DNA of 45,616 nt, taken from assembly GCA_026645735.1 (NCBI GenBank), contig JAPKMT010000024.1, positions 1 through 45,616 of the forward strand. The letters are read 5' to 3'. Shown here piece by piece: positions 26,485 through 35,211 of the stretch. A program made the position numbers and the translations under genes. This DNA comes from Flexilinea sp. (lineage in GTDB: Bacteria > Chloroflexota > Anaerolineae > Anaerolineales > Anaerolineaceae). The notes beneath the pieces were generated by a model. That model had not been told where the DNA came from and did no database searches. It saw nothing but the letters and a program-made list of their open reading frames with translations. Position 1 is the stretch's first letter; the number at the start of each line of letters is the position of its first letter.

Positions 26485-28047
26485 TTATACTAATAGCTTC
26501 GTTATTGACTCCGGGATGGATTGAACTATGTCAGTTGCTGTCACAGAATATTCATTGCCTATTCTGTCTTTTGCTAATATACCAGTCTTCCCATGAATCC
26601 AAACGCCTAAACAGGCTGCTGCAAATTGATCAGCGACTCCCTGTGCAAGGAATCCGGCGATAATACCTGATAAAATATCACCGCTGCCTGCTTTTGCCAA
26701 TGCAGAAGTAGCAAGTGGCATTACTGCTGTTCTCCCATCCGGTGAGGCAATAACAGTAAAAGCTCCTTTCAGAACAATTACTTTATTCCATGTTAATGCA
26801 AATTTTTCACTGACTTGAATGCGATTCTTCTGAATCTCCTGGATTGTCAATTTGGATAATCTCGAAAATTCTCCGGGATGAGGTGTCAGAATACACACTT
26901 GTGGGAGAATAATATCCCAATTTGGAAGCGATGCAAGAAGATTTAATCCATCGGCATCAATTACGAAATTTTGATCCAATCCGTATGAACCTTCCTGCAT
27001 TTTTTCAAAAAATCTTTTTACAAATACAGTTTGCAGGTCATTATGTCCGAATCCTGGTCCAATAACGATGGCATGTTTTTTCTTCATTATCGCATCGATT
27101 TTTTCTAAGCAATCATTGGTCGTTTCCTGGTTTTGCAGGTCCATTATGGTCCAAATTGCTTCAGAGATCGAACTTGCAGAAATATCTCTAACAATCTGCG
27201 GTACAAACATATTCACCAGACCACAACCTGTTTTATATGCTGCCATACCGGTTAAGATTGGTGCACCAATATATTGATATGATCCACCAATGATAGCAAC
27301 AGTTCCGAATGTTCCTTTATTTCCATCGATTTCTCTGACAGGAACAGTATTCCTAAGTGTTTCTTTTTCCAAAGAAAATCTTTTTATAGTTTGATAAACA
27401 GGTAAATTCTCAGGTAAATCTAATGATATGCGATCAATATGTCCGGTAAAGTGATATCCGGGATGTTGAATTTCACCAATTTTCAGGGCTTCGATACATA
27501 GCGTTAAATCGGCTTGGATACAATTTTTATCACAATCACCAGTATTGCAATCCATTCCAGAGGGACAGTCAACCGCAATTGTCATGAAATTTTTAGGTAA
27601 ATCTTGAATATGCGAAAACAGTACAGAATAATCATTTGCTAATGGAAGATGGCACCCAATGCCAAGCGCCCCATCTAAAAATACATCAGAACTATTTAGC
27701 CATTGATCCAAAAGAATGAAATTTTGATCGTCCTGATATTTTCTCAAATTTCCATTCAATTTTTGATATTCGGATAATAAATCGTCTTGATCAAAACGCT
27801 CCCGTATGATCCATGCATTGGTAATCCATCCGTGTTTTCTCAAAACTGTCAATGTAATTAATGCATCTCCGCCATTATTTCCTGGTCCGATAATCGCCGT
27901 AATGGTTTGATTAGGATAGATCGTACTGCAAAAAATTTTTTCAGCGATTTTTGTTCCGGCAGTTCTCATCATCTGTTCATAGGAGATTCCGCTTTCAAAA
28001 GCTTCTTTTTCAATTTGGCGCATTTCGGTAACAGTAACGATTCTCAT
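26485..28047 (-). CDS. nnr: Bifunctional NAD(P)HX epimerase / ADP-dependent dehydratase
   Basis: A 520-aa fusion. Residues about 1-215 are the NnrE epimerase (YjeF-N): IIGPGNNGGDALITL, DGALGIGCHLP and VDCPSGMDCNTGD. Residues about 230-520 are the NnrD ribokinase-fold dehydratase: GNKGTFGTVAIIGGS, VIGPGFGHND, VIDADGLNLL, ILTPHPGEFSRL and ATSALAKAGSGDILSGIIAGFLAQG. It repairs hydrated NADH/NADPH. The length and domain order match the usual bacterial fusion. It stands alone, 193 bases upstream of tdk on the same strand. Confidence 0.95.
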   Translation of the reverse strand: MRIVTVTEMRQIEKEAFESGISYEQMMRTAGTKIAEKIFCSTIYPNQTITAIIGPGNNGGDALITLTVLRKHGWITNAWIIRERFDQDDLLSEYQKLNGNLRKYQDDQNFILLDQWLNSSDVFLDGALGIGCHLPLANDYSVLFSHIQDLPKNFMTIAVDCPSGMDCNTGDCDKNCIQADLTLCIEALKIGEIQHPGYHFTGHIDRISLDLPENLPVYQTIKRFSLEKETLRNTVPVREIDGNKGTFGTVAIIGGSYQYIGAPILTGMAAYKTGCGLVNMFVPQIVRDISASSISEAIWTIMDLQNQETTNDCLEKIDAIMKKKHAIVIGPGFGHNDLQTVFVKRFFEKMQEGSYGLDQNFVIDADGLNLLASLPNWDIILPQVCILTPHPGEFSRLSKLTIQEIQKNRIQVSEKFALTWNKVIVLKGAFTVIASPDGRTAVMPLATSALAKAGSGDILSGIIAGFLAQGVADQFAAACLGVWIHGKTGILAKDRIGNEYSVTATDIVQSIPESITKLLV

Positions 28048-28372
28048 CCAATCATCCTTTTTATTTTGCTACGTGCATATTTCAAGATTTTTTCAGGTAC
28101 TATTTTCCACATTTCAAAAATATATCAATCTAAATATTCTCTTCCAGAAGAATATTTTTTTATCAAAACAGATCATTAAAGAAAATACATGCCTCGAATT
28201 TTGTTGCTATCCACCAATTCAAAAATTTTATCTTTTTTTGTGAAGGAGAAAAAATATATTGTTCTTTTTTTCGTTTTTCTATAAAAGAAACTTTAAAGCT
28301 TTTTTTTCATATTTTGATAATTGCTGGTAGCTATCTTCATTTTACATCGTTAACGATTAAAATAAACCAATC
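28048..28372. other. Divergent intergenic region
   Basis: About 325 very AT-rich bases between nnr (minus) and the spermidine-synthase-like gene (plus). I found no RNA gene, no strong stem, no sigma-54 promoter and no copy of the palindromic element. Confidence 0.4.
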
Positions 28373-29905
28373 ATGAAACGCTTTTTGCTCATAAATGTTT
28401 TTATCAGCGGTCTTTGTTCAATGGCAATTGAAATGACTGCATCCCGAATGCTGCAAAATTTTTTTAGCTCTACCAATATTATCTGGGCTTGTATCATCGG
28501 TTCGATACTAATTTATCTTGCACTTGGAAATTGGTTCGGTGGGAAAATTGTTGAAAAAAAACCGGACAAACAATCGCTTCCTTTATTATTGTTTCTTTCT
28601 GGAATCAGTACTTGTGTTGTGCCAATTCTTTCAAAACCACTTTTACAAAAAAGCATCATTGCTTTGGACGAACAGCGTTTATTCTTACTCTTGTTTCTTT
28701 TTAGCGTTCTTCTCGGGATTTTGGCAATTCCAATGCTAATTCTTGGAATGATTAATCCAATTTCAATTTTCTTTTACAACCAGGCTGGATATCGATTTGG
28801 ACAATCGATTGGATCGATCCTTTCAGCATCCACTTTGGGTTCATTTGCAGGTACTTTCATCCCAGTTTTCATTTTAATTCCGCAATTTGGCACTTCGAGA
28901 TCCTTAATTATTATCGGTTTTCTGCTGATAACTACTGGAATTTGCGGATGGTACTTAGTACAATCAGACCATCAACGATTCTTTCTGATATTTTTCATAT
29001 TTTTACCAGTTTTTGAATTGTTTCTTTTATCACCGAGAGTAAAGAATTCTTCAAATCAAATCTTTGAAACAGAGTCGATGTATAACTACATAGAAATTAC
29101 TGAGAATAACGGATATTCACTTTTAAAAATAAATGACGGGCAGGCAATTCAAAGCATTTATCACCCAAATCAAGAAAATTATTACGGTCCCTGGGAACAA
29201 ATATTAACAGCTCCGTTTTTAGTCAATTACCCGGTTAAATCTGTCACAATTCATAACGCTGCCATTTTAGGTATGGCAGGAGGAACTGCAGCTATCCAAT
29301 TAAAAAAGATTTTCCCAGATGTTTTTATAGACGGTTATGAAATTGATCCTGAAATCACACATGCAGCACAAAAGTATATGGGTTTAGACGAAGCCAATAC
29401 TAAAATTCATCAAATTGATGGCAGAATTGGTATATCTCGGAGTAACAAATCTTATGATGTAATCATGGTAGATGCTTATCAACCGCCCTACATCGCTCCA
29501 AATTTGTGTACCTTTGAATTTTTTCAGTTGTTATCAAAAAAATTATCAGAATCAGGAGTTCTTGTAATCAATGTCGGAAGGTCTGAAAAATCAAGATTTC
29601 TTCTGGAATCGCTTTCAACTACAGTTGGTCATGTATTTCCACACCTTTGTGTCGTAGATATTCCGAATACGATGAATTCGATTTTATTCGCATCGATTAA
29701 GGATTTACGGTATGATAATTTGTTGGAAAATTATACGGACTTATCCTCTGACAATGATGTACCGAAAATGTTGATTGAAACATTGTCTATAGCACTTGAT
29801 AATTTTCAGGAAAAACCTGAAAATGAAGGGCTGTTTTTGACGGATGATTTCGTCCCGGTTGATCGAATTACGAATCAGATAATTTTTGATGCTGTTTTTA
29901 AATAG
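28373..29905 (+). CDS. Membrane-fused spermidine-synthase-like protein
   Basis: A 510-aa protein. Residues 1-210 hold about six or seven helices (LINVFISGLCSMAIEMTASRML opens the family). Residues about 215-500 are a class I methyltransferase-fold domain of the spermidine synthase type: DGQAIQSIYHP, ILGMAGGTAAIQLKKIFPDVFIDGYEIDPEI, DGRIGIS and IMVDAYQPPYIAPNLCTFEFF. The usual GGGDGG loop is changed to GMAGGTA, and the aminopropyl acceptor residues are not evident, so true polyamine synthesis is doubtful. It leads a plus-strand run with the DUF1461 protein (24 bases on) and the epimerase. Similar fusions are common in Chloroflexota but have no settled function. Confidence 0.8.
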   Translation: MKRFLLINVFISGLCSMAIEMTASRMLQNFFSSTNIIWACIIGSILIYLALGNWFGGKIVEKKPDKQSLPLLLFLSGISTCVVPILSKPLLQKSIIALDEQRLFLLLFLFSVLLGILAIPMLILGMINPISIFFYNQAGYRFGQSIGSILSASTLGSFAGTFIPVFILIPQFGTSRSLIIIGFLLITTGICGWYLVQSDHQRFFLIFFIFLPVFELFLLSPRVKNSSNQIFETESMYNYIEITENNGYSLLKINDGQAIQSIYHPNQENYYGPWEQILTAPFLVNYPVKSVTIHNAAILGMAGGTAAIQLKKIFPDVFIDGYEIDPEITHAAQKYMGLDEANTKIHQIDGRIGISRSNKSYDVIMVDAYQPPYIAPNLCTFEFFQLLSKKLSESGVLVINVGRSEKSRFLLESLSTTVGHVFPHLCVVDIPNTMNSILFASIKDLRYDNLLENYTDLSSDNDVPKMLIETLSIALDNFQEKPENEGLFLTDDFVPVDRITNQIIFDAVFK

Positions 29906-29929
29906 AATGTAAAACATGATCATTTGAAT

Positions 29930-30634
29930 ATGGGAAGAATATTGAAAAAAATTTTTGTTTTTATTAATCCGTTAATGGTTCCATTTTCAATTTTGATGGG
30001 AATGATTTTATTGGTTATTCAACCCTGGTTTCTTCAATTTGAATACTCCAGAAACAATTTTCCGGAAGACAGATTTGGCTTTTCGGAGGAGGATCGAATT
30101 AAATATGGAATCGCATCCTTGCTCTATATTACTGAAAGTTATCCGCAGAATTTTCTATCAAATCTCTCTTTTGAATCCGGAGATCCAATCTATGGCAAAA
30201 GAGAATTAGATCATATGAAAGATGTCCAGATTGTTTTTCAAGCTGCGAAAAAAACATGGACAATCGTTATTATTCTGTACTTTCTGCAAATCATTTTGTT
30301 TTATCGAAAGGCAAGTTTTCAGCTTTTAACCCGTCAGATATTGATACATGGAAGTCTTTTAACGATTTTCATGTTTATTCTCATTTTTTTTGTTGCTCTA
30401 TTTGCTTTTGATCCTTTTTTTCAGTTTTTCCATCAACTCTTTTTTGTAGAAAACAGCTGGCTCTTTTATGAAAGTGATACATTAATTCGATTATTTCCAG
30501 AAAAACTTTGGGTTGACGGATTTCTTCTGGTTTCCATACTCACAATAATCACTGCTGTAATTTTTTTGCTGATAGGGACTGAATTTTCTTTTTTTAAAAA
30601 ACCCCTCAGAGAGCCTTATCCTTTTAGGAAATAA
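29930..30634 (+). CDS. DUF1461 (TIGR01906) family membrane protein
   Basis: A 234-aa membrane protein with four or five helices. The family pattern is visible: an N-terminal helix, an external loop with KRELDHMKDVQIVFQ, two inner helices and then FFHQLFFVENSWLFYESDTLIRLFPEKLWVDGF. Its function is unknown. ATG 29930 is preferred to the TTG two codons earlier; neither has a good ribosome-binding site. It probably shares a transcript with the spermidine-synthase-like gene. 30635-30772 shows nothing else of note. Confidence 0.85.
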   Translation: MGRILKKIFVFINPLMVPFSILMGMILLVIQPWFLQFEYSRNNFPEDRFGFSEEDRIKYGIASLLYITESYPQNFLSNLSFESGDPIYGKRELDHMKDVQIVFQAAKKTWTIVIILYFLQIILFYRKASFQLLTRQILIHGSLLTIFMFILIFFVALFAFDPFFQFFHQLFFVENSWLFYESDTLIRLFPEKLWVDGFLLVSILTIITAVIFLLIGTEFSFFKKPLREPYPFRK

Positions 30635-30772
30635 CTTAACCTTTCATTTAAAAAATGATAAAACGATCTTTTTTCGAGGCATTTTCACAAACACTATCAA
30701 AATCATTAAACCATGCATTACTTATGGAAAATTTAACTGATTTTCCGAAAAAAAATAAATTCAGAAGGTTGC

Positions 30773-31813
30773 ATGAGGGAGAATCAAAAAAAAATGAAAA
30801 TTTTATTTATTGGCGGTACTGGAAATATCAGCGAAGCTGTTTCAAAACTGGTCATAGAACGAGGTCATGAATTATTCTTGTTGAATCGGTGTCAAACACC
30901 ACATTCGATCTCAGGGATACAGACTATTCAGACAGATATAAGCTCTGTTTTGCAGGTTGAAAAAGCCCTGGGACATATGTCCTTCGATGTAATCGCAGAT
31001 TTTATTGCTTTCACACCGGATGATGTAAAACGGGATATCCAATTATTTCGAAAAATTACAAAACAGTACGTTTTTGTCAGCTCTGCAGTTGTCTATGAAA
31101 AAAATCGAATTTTTACCCCCATTCGTGAATGTTCACCACATGCAAATCCAAATTGGGATTATGCTGCAAAAAAAATTGAATGTGAAAAAATTCTGATGGA
31201 TGCATGGGAAAATGAGCATTTTCCAGTAACAATTGTTCGTCCTTCACATACTTACGATAAAATGATCCCTGTCGCGATCGGAAAGGGTTATGATCTGATT
31301 GACCGTATGAGGAAAGGTAATCGTGTGATTATTCATGACTCAGGCAATTCTTTATGGACAATGACACATTCGACTGATTTTGCCAAAGGCTTTGTCGGGC
31401 TGCTTGGGAATCCAGTCACAATTGGCGAAGCCTTTCATATCACTTCTGATGAACATTTGTCCTGGAATCAAATTTATCGGATCATCGCAGATGCTGCAGG
31501 AGTAACTGATTTTAATGCCGTCCATATTCCTGGAGAATTTATTCAACGATTAGAACCTGATTGGGGACCCACAATAACTTGTGATAAAGGATTCAGTGCA
31601 ATATTTGATAATTCAAAAATCAAACGATATGTTCCGGGATTTGAATGCACGACCCCTTTTTTTACCGGTTTTCGCAACACGCTTAAAAGATATGACAGTG
31701 GAGAACTTTCAAAAGAGATTGACAATTCCATCAGTCATAAATTGGATAATATGATCCAAACATGGACAGATTTTATGGATCAAGTGGAAAAAGCATATCG
31801 GATCCTGAAATAA
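30773..31813 (+). CDS. NAD-dependent epimerase/dehydratase (extended SDR)
   Basis: A protein of 346 aa with the Rossmann dinucleotide motif KILFIGGTGNISEAV at the N-terminus, then DVIADFIAFTPDDV, VFVSSAVVYEK and YAAKKIECEKIL (active-site Tyr and Lys in YxxxK) and VRPSHTYD. These features place it among extended short-chain dehydrogenases acting on nucleotide sugars or similar substrates; the substrate is not identifiable. ATG 30773 has AGAAGG upstream. An internal ATG at 30794 gives the more typical MKILFIGGTG start and is preceded by GGGAG at a longer distance, so the start is uncertain by seven codons. Confidence 0.85.
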   Translation: MRENQKKMKILFIGGTGNISEAVSKLVIERGHELFLLNRCQTPHSISGIQTIQTDISSVLQVEKALGHMSFDVIADFIAFTPDDVKRDIQLFRKITKQYVFVSSAVVYEKNRIFTPIRECSPHANPNWDYAAKKIECEKILMDAWENEHFPVTIVRPSHTYDKMIPVAIGKGYDLIDRMRKGNRVIIHDSGNSLWTMTHSTDFAKGFVGLLGNPVTIGEAFHITSDEHLSWNQIYRIIADAAGVTDFNAVHIPGEFIQRLEPDWGPTITCDKGFSAIFDNSKIKRYVPGFECTTPFFTGFRNTLKRYDSGELSKEIDNSISHKLDNMIQTWTDFMDQVEKAYRILK

Positions 31814-32103
31814 TTTTATATATTTGTTGAGGTTTGCAGAGATATCTTGATTGATGGTTTAATTCCTGTGTGCGAGAAAGTCAGTCAATTCATTTGGAGA
31901 AAAATTCTTGTGAGTATTCTATCTCACAATAAATCAATTCTGAATGCATCAACCAAATTGAACAAGAATAATTATTTCTTATTTCTTCCAAAGAACAAAT
32001 TTTAATAAAAATTGAGTTCGTCATTCCTATCCACTATGATACAGGAACTTTTGGTATCAATTTTTTTATACAGAGATTTATCATTATCCTTAAACCCTGC
32101 AAT

Positions 32104-32146
32104 AAAAAAAAAGAAATATCCTTGCATTCAATGCCTGGATATCTCC
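32104..32146 (-). terminator. Rho-independent terminator of the cupin-ferredoxin operon
   Basis: On the minus strand the inverted repeat around GATATCC...GGATAT (about 32136-32144 with 32113-32121) holds a nested GCAT/ATGC stem and is followed by nine T. It lies about 115 bases past the ferredoxin stop. The rest of 31814-32259 is AT-rich without further features. Confidence 0.75.
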
Positions 32147-32259
32147 TTTTTCTTTATTGAGCTTTTAATAATATTGAAAAAATATTTTACTTACAAAGCA
32201 AAACTGGTCTTTCCCTTCCATCAGAAATCAGTCTTCCAATGCAGTTTTACAGGAGCGCA

Positions 32260-32448
32260 TTATGATTCTACAGAAATTGCTCCAACAGGGCAGCCGTCCA
32301 CTGCTTCATCGACAGTATCTTTCAAGTCCGCTGAAAATTCCTGGTAAGCTTCGGCAACTCCGTCATCATTCATTCTGAAGACATCCGGACAAGTTGTTTC
32401 ACATAAACCACAACCGATACATAAAGATTGATCAACTATTGCTTTCAT
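32260..32448 (-). CDS. Single [4Fe-4S] ferredoxin
   Basis: A 62-aa protein with one cluster motif, CIGCGLCETTCPDVF (residues about 11-25) and the distal CPVGAI cysteine, the pattern of Thermotoga/Desulfovibrio-type monocluster ferredoxins. It carries electrons at low potential in the cytosol. Its start overlaps the end of the cupin gene by 17 bases, showing tight co-expression. Confidence 0.93.
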   Translation of the reverse strand: MKAIVDQSLCIGCGLCETTCPDVFRMNDDGVAEAYQEFSADLKDTVDEAVDGCPVGAISVES

Positions 32449-32800
32449 TATTTTTCTCCTTTTTTGGAAATACGACGATTAATAACATTTTAAACCGTTC
32501 AACAGCATAAACTGCATGAGGATGTTTTGCAGGCATTAAAATTGATTGTCCAGTTATAAGAGTACTTTCTGTACCGTCGATTGTTATTTGCCCTCTCCCA
32601 TCCAAGACGAGTACCAAAGCATCACCATCAGAATCGTGGGAGCTGATCTCTTCTCCTTTGTCAAAGGCAAACAATGTCAGACTGACAGAACTATTTTGGG
32701 CTAATGTCTTACTGACGATCTGTCCATCTAAGTAACTCACTTGATCAACAAAGGATATCGCTTTTGCAACTTCAAGGTTTTTGATATATTTTTCCATCAT
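32432..32800 (-). CDS. Small cupin-domain protein
   Basis: A 122-aa single-domain cupin: EEISSHDSDGDALVLVLDGRGQITIDG forms motif 1 and LITGQSILMPAKHPHAVYAVERFKMLLIVV motif 2. A metal site of the usual His/Glu type is possible (H55 region and HPH). ATG 32800 is preceded by AAAGGA five bases away. It is the first gene of a two-gene operon with ferredoxin, divergent from a Crp/Fnr regulator, an arrangement I recall from strict anaerobes and associate with redox or nitrosative/oxidative stress. The ligand is unknown. Confidence 0.85.
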   Translation of the reverse strand: MMEKYIKNLEVAKAISFVDQVSYLDGQIVSKTLAQNSSVSLTLFAFDKGEEISSHDSDGDALVLVLDGRGQITIDGTESTLITGQSILMPAKHPHAVYAVERFKMLLIVVFPKKEKNNESNS

Positions 32801-32858
32801 TTTTGTCCTTTGCTATTATAACATCGTAATTTTTTCGCAAAATTATTCTGGCATTTTT

Positions 32859-32873
32859 TTGAAATAAATTCAA
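32859..32873. promoter_or_regulatory. Inverted repeat upstream of the cupin gene, possible Crp/Fnr-family site
   Basis: TTGAA-N5-TTCAA, a perfect 5-bp dyad centred 66 bases upstream of the cupin ATG. Crp/Fnr proteins read dyads of this general build, and one is encoded across the gap. A single short dyad in AT-rich DNA is weak evidence. Confidence 0.3.
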
Positions 32874-33012
32874 GTCCTTAGAAAATATTTTCCATTGCAA
32901 AGGCCAGATAAAATTTTTTATCGCTTATCCAGAATTCGATCAGATCCTTTTTAGATTATGTTCCTCAAAAAAATTCGAAGCCCTAGCTGGCTTTCCAAAT
33001 CCCATATTCTCC

Positions 33013-33136
33013 CAGCAATCCGAAATATGGAGAGGATTCTTTGTTGTTGTGATGATTTTGCGCGGAGCGCAAAATCATCACAACAACAAGTTTTTCCCGA
33101 TTGATTCGAATAGCAAGTCTATATTCCGAATCGCTA
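33013..33136. mobile_element. Palindromic MITE-like element, copy 3, with perfect 9-bp target duplication
   Basis: A 124-bp copy: left end CAGCAATCCGAAATATGG, right end CTATATTCCGAATCGCTA. The central hairpin has perfect 23-bp arms (33041-33063 and 33067-33089) with the 3-base tip GGA. ATATTCTCC stands on both sides (33004-33012 and 33137-33145). It lies between the divergent cupin and crp genes and ends about 75 bases before the crp start. The upper half of its stem (GTGATGATTTTGCGC) differs from the other copies on both arms together. Confidence 0.88.
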
Positions 33137-33211
33137 ATATTCTCCAATTTCTTTCATATTGTATTATACTGATCGAATATTATATGTTGGAATTACAACT
33201 AAAAGGGAATT

Positions 33212-33898
33212 ATGTTTAAAGATACCTCTGTGCTTGAATCAATGCCTTTATTTCATGATTTGAATCGCAAAGATTTAATCTCGCTCTTACAATGTCTATC
33301 GGTAAGTAAAAAGAAGTTTTCACAAGGAGAAATTATTTTTCTGGCCGGTGAATCCATTGATCGGATCGGTGTTATTTTACAGGGAAAGATTACGATTGTT
33401 AAAGAAGATTTATTGGGGAATCGATCGATTTTGGCTGAATTTGGTAAGGGTAGTATTTTCGGGGAAGCGTTTGCTTTTTCTAAGAATCAAAAACTGAGTG
33501 TCACAGCAATTTCTGCTTCTGAAAGTGAGGTTTTATTTATCGATGCCAAGAAAATCTTTACATTTTGTGCGTCCGCATGTTCGTATCATTCAAAATTGAT
33601 CGAAAATATGTTGGAGATCATAGCTAACAAGAACATCATTCTGAATGAAAAAATTGATGTCTTGTCAAAACGTACTATTCGTAACAGACTGCTTTCCTAT
33701 CTTCAAATTCAATCGCAAAAAACAGGTGCGACTCATTTTTCAATCTCTTTTAATCGACAGGAACTTGCTGATTATTTATGTGTCGATCGTAGTGCACTAT
33801 CGAATGAATTGAGCAAGTTACATAATGAAGGTTTTTTTTCTGTTTCAAGAAATGAGTTTTCGCTCAATATCTACAATGAATTTAATAAAAAGAGATAG
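33212..33898 (+). CDS. Crp/Fnr-family transcriptional regulator
   Basis: A 228-aa regulator: cyclic-nucleotide-type beta-barrel (residues about 10-125, with GEIIFLAGESIDRIGVILQGKI and GSIFGEAFAFSKNQKLSVTA), a dimer helix, and a winged HTH (FSISFNRQELADYLCVDRSALSNELSKLHNEGF, about 168-200). The Arg/Ser pair that binds cAMP in Crp is not present (GEAFAFSKNQ), and there is no N-terminal Fnr cysteine cluster, so the effector is unknown; one Cys pair in CASAC might sense redox state. Its divergent position suggests that it controls the cupin-ferredoxin operon. The stop codon lies within the left arm of the msmK terminator. Confidence 0.88.
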   Translation: MFKDTSVLESMPLFHDLNRKDLISLLQCLSVSKKKFSQGEIIFLAGESIDRIGVILQGKITIVKEDLLGNRSILAEFGKGSIFGEAFAFSKNQKLSVTAISASESEVLFIDAKKIFTFCASACSYHSKLIENMLEIIANKNIILNEKIDVLSKRTIRNRLLSYLQIQSQKTGATHFSISFNRQELADYLCVDRSALSNELSKLHNEGFFSVSRNEFSLNIYNEFNKKR

Positions 33899-33928
33899 AT
33901 TCATGACAATGCAGGAAGATCTATCTCT
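33886..33928 (-). terminator. Terminator of the sugar ABC ATPase gene, overlapping the crp 3' end
   Basis: Perfect 10-bp stem AGAGATAGAT/ATCTATCTCT (33891-33900 with 33919-33928), 18-base loop, followed on the minus strand by a run of about five T. The T-run is short and the loop long, so efficiency may be modest. Confidence 0.5.
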
Positions 33929-33966
33929 TCAAAATTCTATCAAATTTCATTAAACCGGTTTTGTTA

Positions 33967-35079
33967 TCAGCGAATCGCAACAGGATTTTCGTTATCTTCA
34001 GATGGATCAAAAATATGAAAATTGCTCATATCAAATACAAGATTAACCATACTGCCGATGCTGTAACGACTGCGAGGATCGACTCGAGCAGAAAACTGTG
34101 TTGATCCCGCAATACAATAGACAAATATTTCATTACCCATCAACTCGGTTACATCAACCTTTGCTTCCACATCAGCTTTAACAATTCCTGGGGGGCAGAA
34201 TTCTGGATTATGAATATTTTCAGGACGAATGCCAAACACAACATTTTTACCATCCAATCCTGCATAAACACCTTTTCGATTCTCAGGAATTTCAACCGAA
34301 AAAGCCTCATGATCAAAATAGACTTTTCCATCACTGTTTCTGATTTTTCCATTAAAGAAATTCATAGATGGTGATCCGATAAATCCAGCTACAAATAAAT
34401 TGCATGGAAAGTCATAAAGCATTTGAGGGGTATCAAGCTGTTGGATGATACCTTTATACATGACTGCAATGCGATCTGCCATCGTCATCGCCTCGACCTG
34501 ATCATGTGTGACATAAATAAAGGTAGTCTGCAGTCGCTGGTGTAATTTGCTGATTTCAGAGCGTGTTTGTACTCTCAACTTGGCGTCCAGATTGGACAAT
34601 GGTTCATCAAAAAGAAATACCTGAGGATTTCGGACAATTGCACGTCCCAAAGCAACACGCTGTCGTTGACCACCGGAAAGTTCGCGAGGTCTTCGTTGAA
34701 GAAGTCGATCAAGTCCTAATGTTGCAGCTGCTTCAGTAACTCTTTTTTGTATTTCCTCTTTTGGTGTTTTTCTAAGTTTCAAACCAAATGCCATATTATC
34801 AAACACGGTCATATGCGGATAAAGGGCATAGGATTGAAACACCATCGCAATATCTCTATCTTTGGGCGAGACATCATTTACCACACGGTCACCAATCAGG
34901 ATTTCTCCATCGGTGACTTCTTCAAGACCAGCCAAACAGCGTAATGCTGTTGATTTACCACAGCCGGAAGGGCCAACAAGTACTAAAAATTCTTTATCGT
35001 TAACGGATAATTGGATGTCTTTTAATACTTCAACATCGCCAAATTTCTTCCACACATGGTTATAAGTTACACTTGCCAT
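33967..35079 (-). CDS. msmK: Sugar ABC transporter ATP-binding protein (MsmK/UgpC type)
   Basis: A 370-aa CUT1-family ATPase: Walker A GPSGCGKST, Q-loop FQSYALYPHMTVFDNMAFGLKLRK, signature LSGGQRQRVALGRAI, Walker B VFLFDEPLSNLDAKLR, switch THDQVEAMTMADR, then the MalK-type regulatory domain (GIRPENIHNP, GNEIFVYCIAG). It powers uptake of oligosaccharides or glycerol phosphate. No permease or binding protein lies nearby, so it is probably a shared ATPase serving several sugar importers, as MsmK does in Gram-positive bacteria. Upstream, TTGACA and TATAAT both occur on the minus strand but 24 bases apart, too far for a normal promoter. Confidence 0.92.
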   Translation of the reverse strand: MASVTYNHVWKKFGDVEVLKDIQLSVNDKEFLVLVGPSGCGKSTALRCLAGLEEVTDGEILIGDRVVNDVSPKDRDIAMVFQSYALYPHMTVFDNMAFGLKLRKTPKEEIQKRVTEAAATLGLDRLLQRRPRELSGGQRQRVALGRAIVRNPQVFLFDEPLSNLDAKLRVQTRSEISKLHQRLQTTFIYVTHDQVEAMTMADRIAVMYKGIIQQLDTPQMLYDFPCNLFVAGFIGSPSMNFFNGKIRNSDGKVYFDHEAFSVEIPENRKGVYAGLDGKNVVFGIRPENIHNPEFCPPGIVKADVEAKVDVTELMGNEIFVYCIAGSTQFSARVDPRSRYSIGSMVNLVFDMSNFHIFDPSEDNENPVAIR

Positions 35080-35163
35080 AATAAGCTGCCTCCATTCGGA
35101 ACGAGTATAGTAACTTTATTATATCGTTATTCGAATTTTGTAAATAGTGTCAAAATTGGTTAC

Positions 35164-35211
35164 CAGTAATTAGAAATTTGGAAAAGCCTTTTGATAGAAA
35201 ATGAGAAAATG
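35164..35211. repeat. One-ended remnant or variant of the palindromic element
   Basis: CAGTAATTAGAAATTTGG and the following ~30 bases match the left end of copy 2 nearly base for base (AAAAGCCTTTTGA...GAGAAAA). After GAGAAAATG the sequence departs, the hairpin is missing, and no right end or target duplication is recognisable downstream. It is either a broken copy or the end of a longer relative. Confidence 0.65.

Noticed and set aside
30655..30870. 71-aa open frame ahead of the epimerase gene
   Set aside because: It overlaps the epimerase start in another frame, has no ribosome-binding site and shows no recognisable protein pattern.
32800..32830. TATAAT at 32815-32820 as the cupin promoter
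   Set aside because: The start point would fall inside the ribosome-binding site, leaving almost no leader, and no matching -35 box is present.
35090..35160. TTGACA and TATAAT upstream of the sugar ABC ATPase as one promoter
   Set aside because: The two boxes are 24 bases apart, too far for a sigma-70 holoenzyme.
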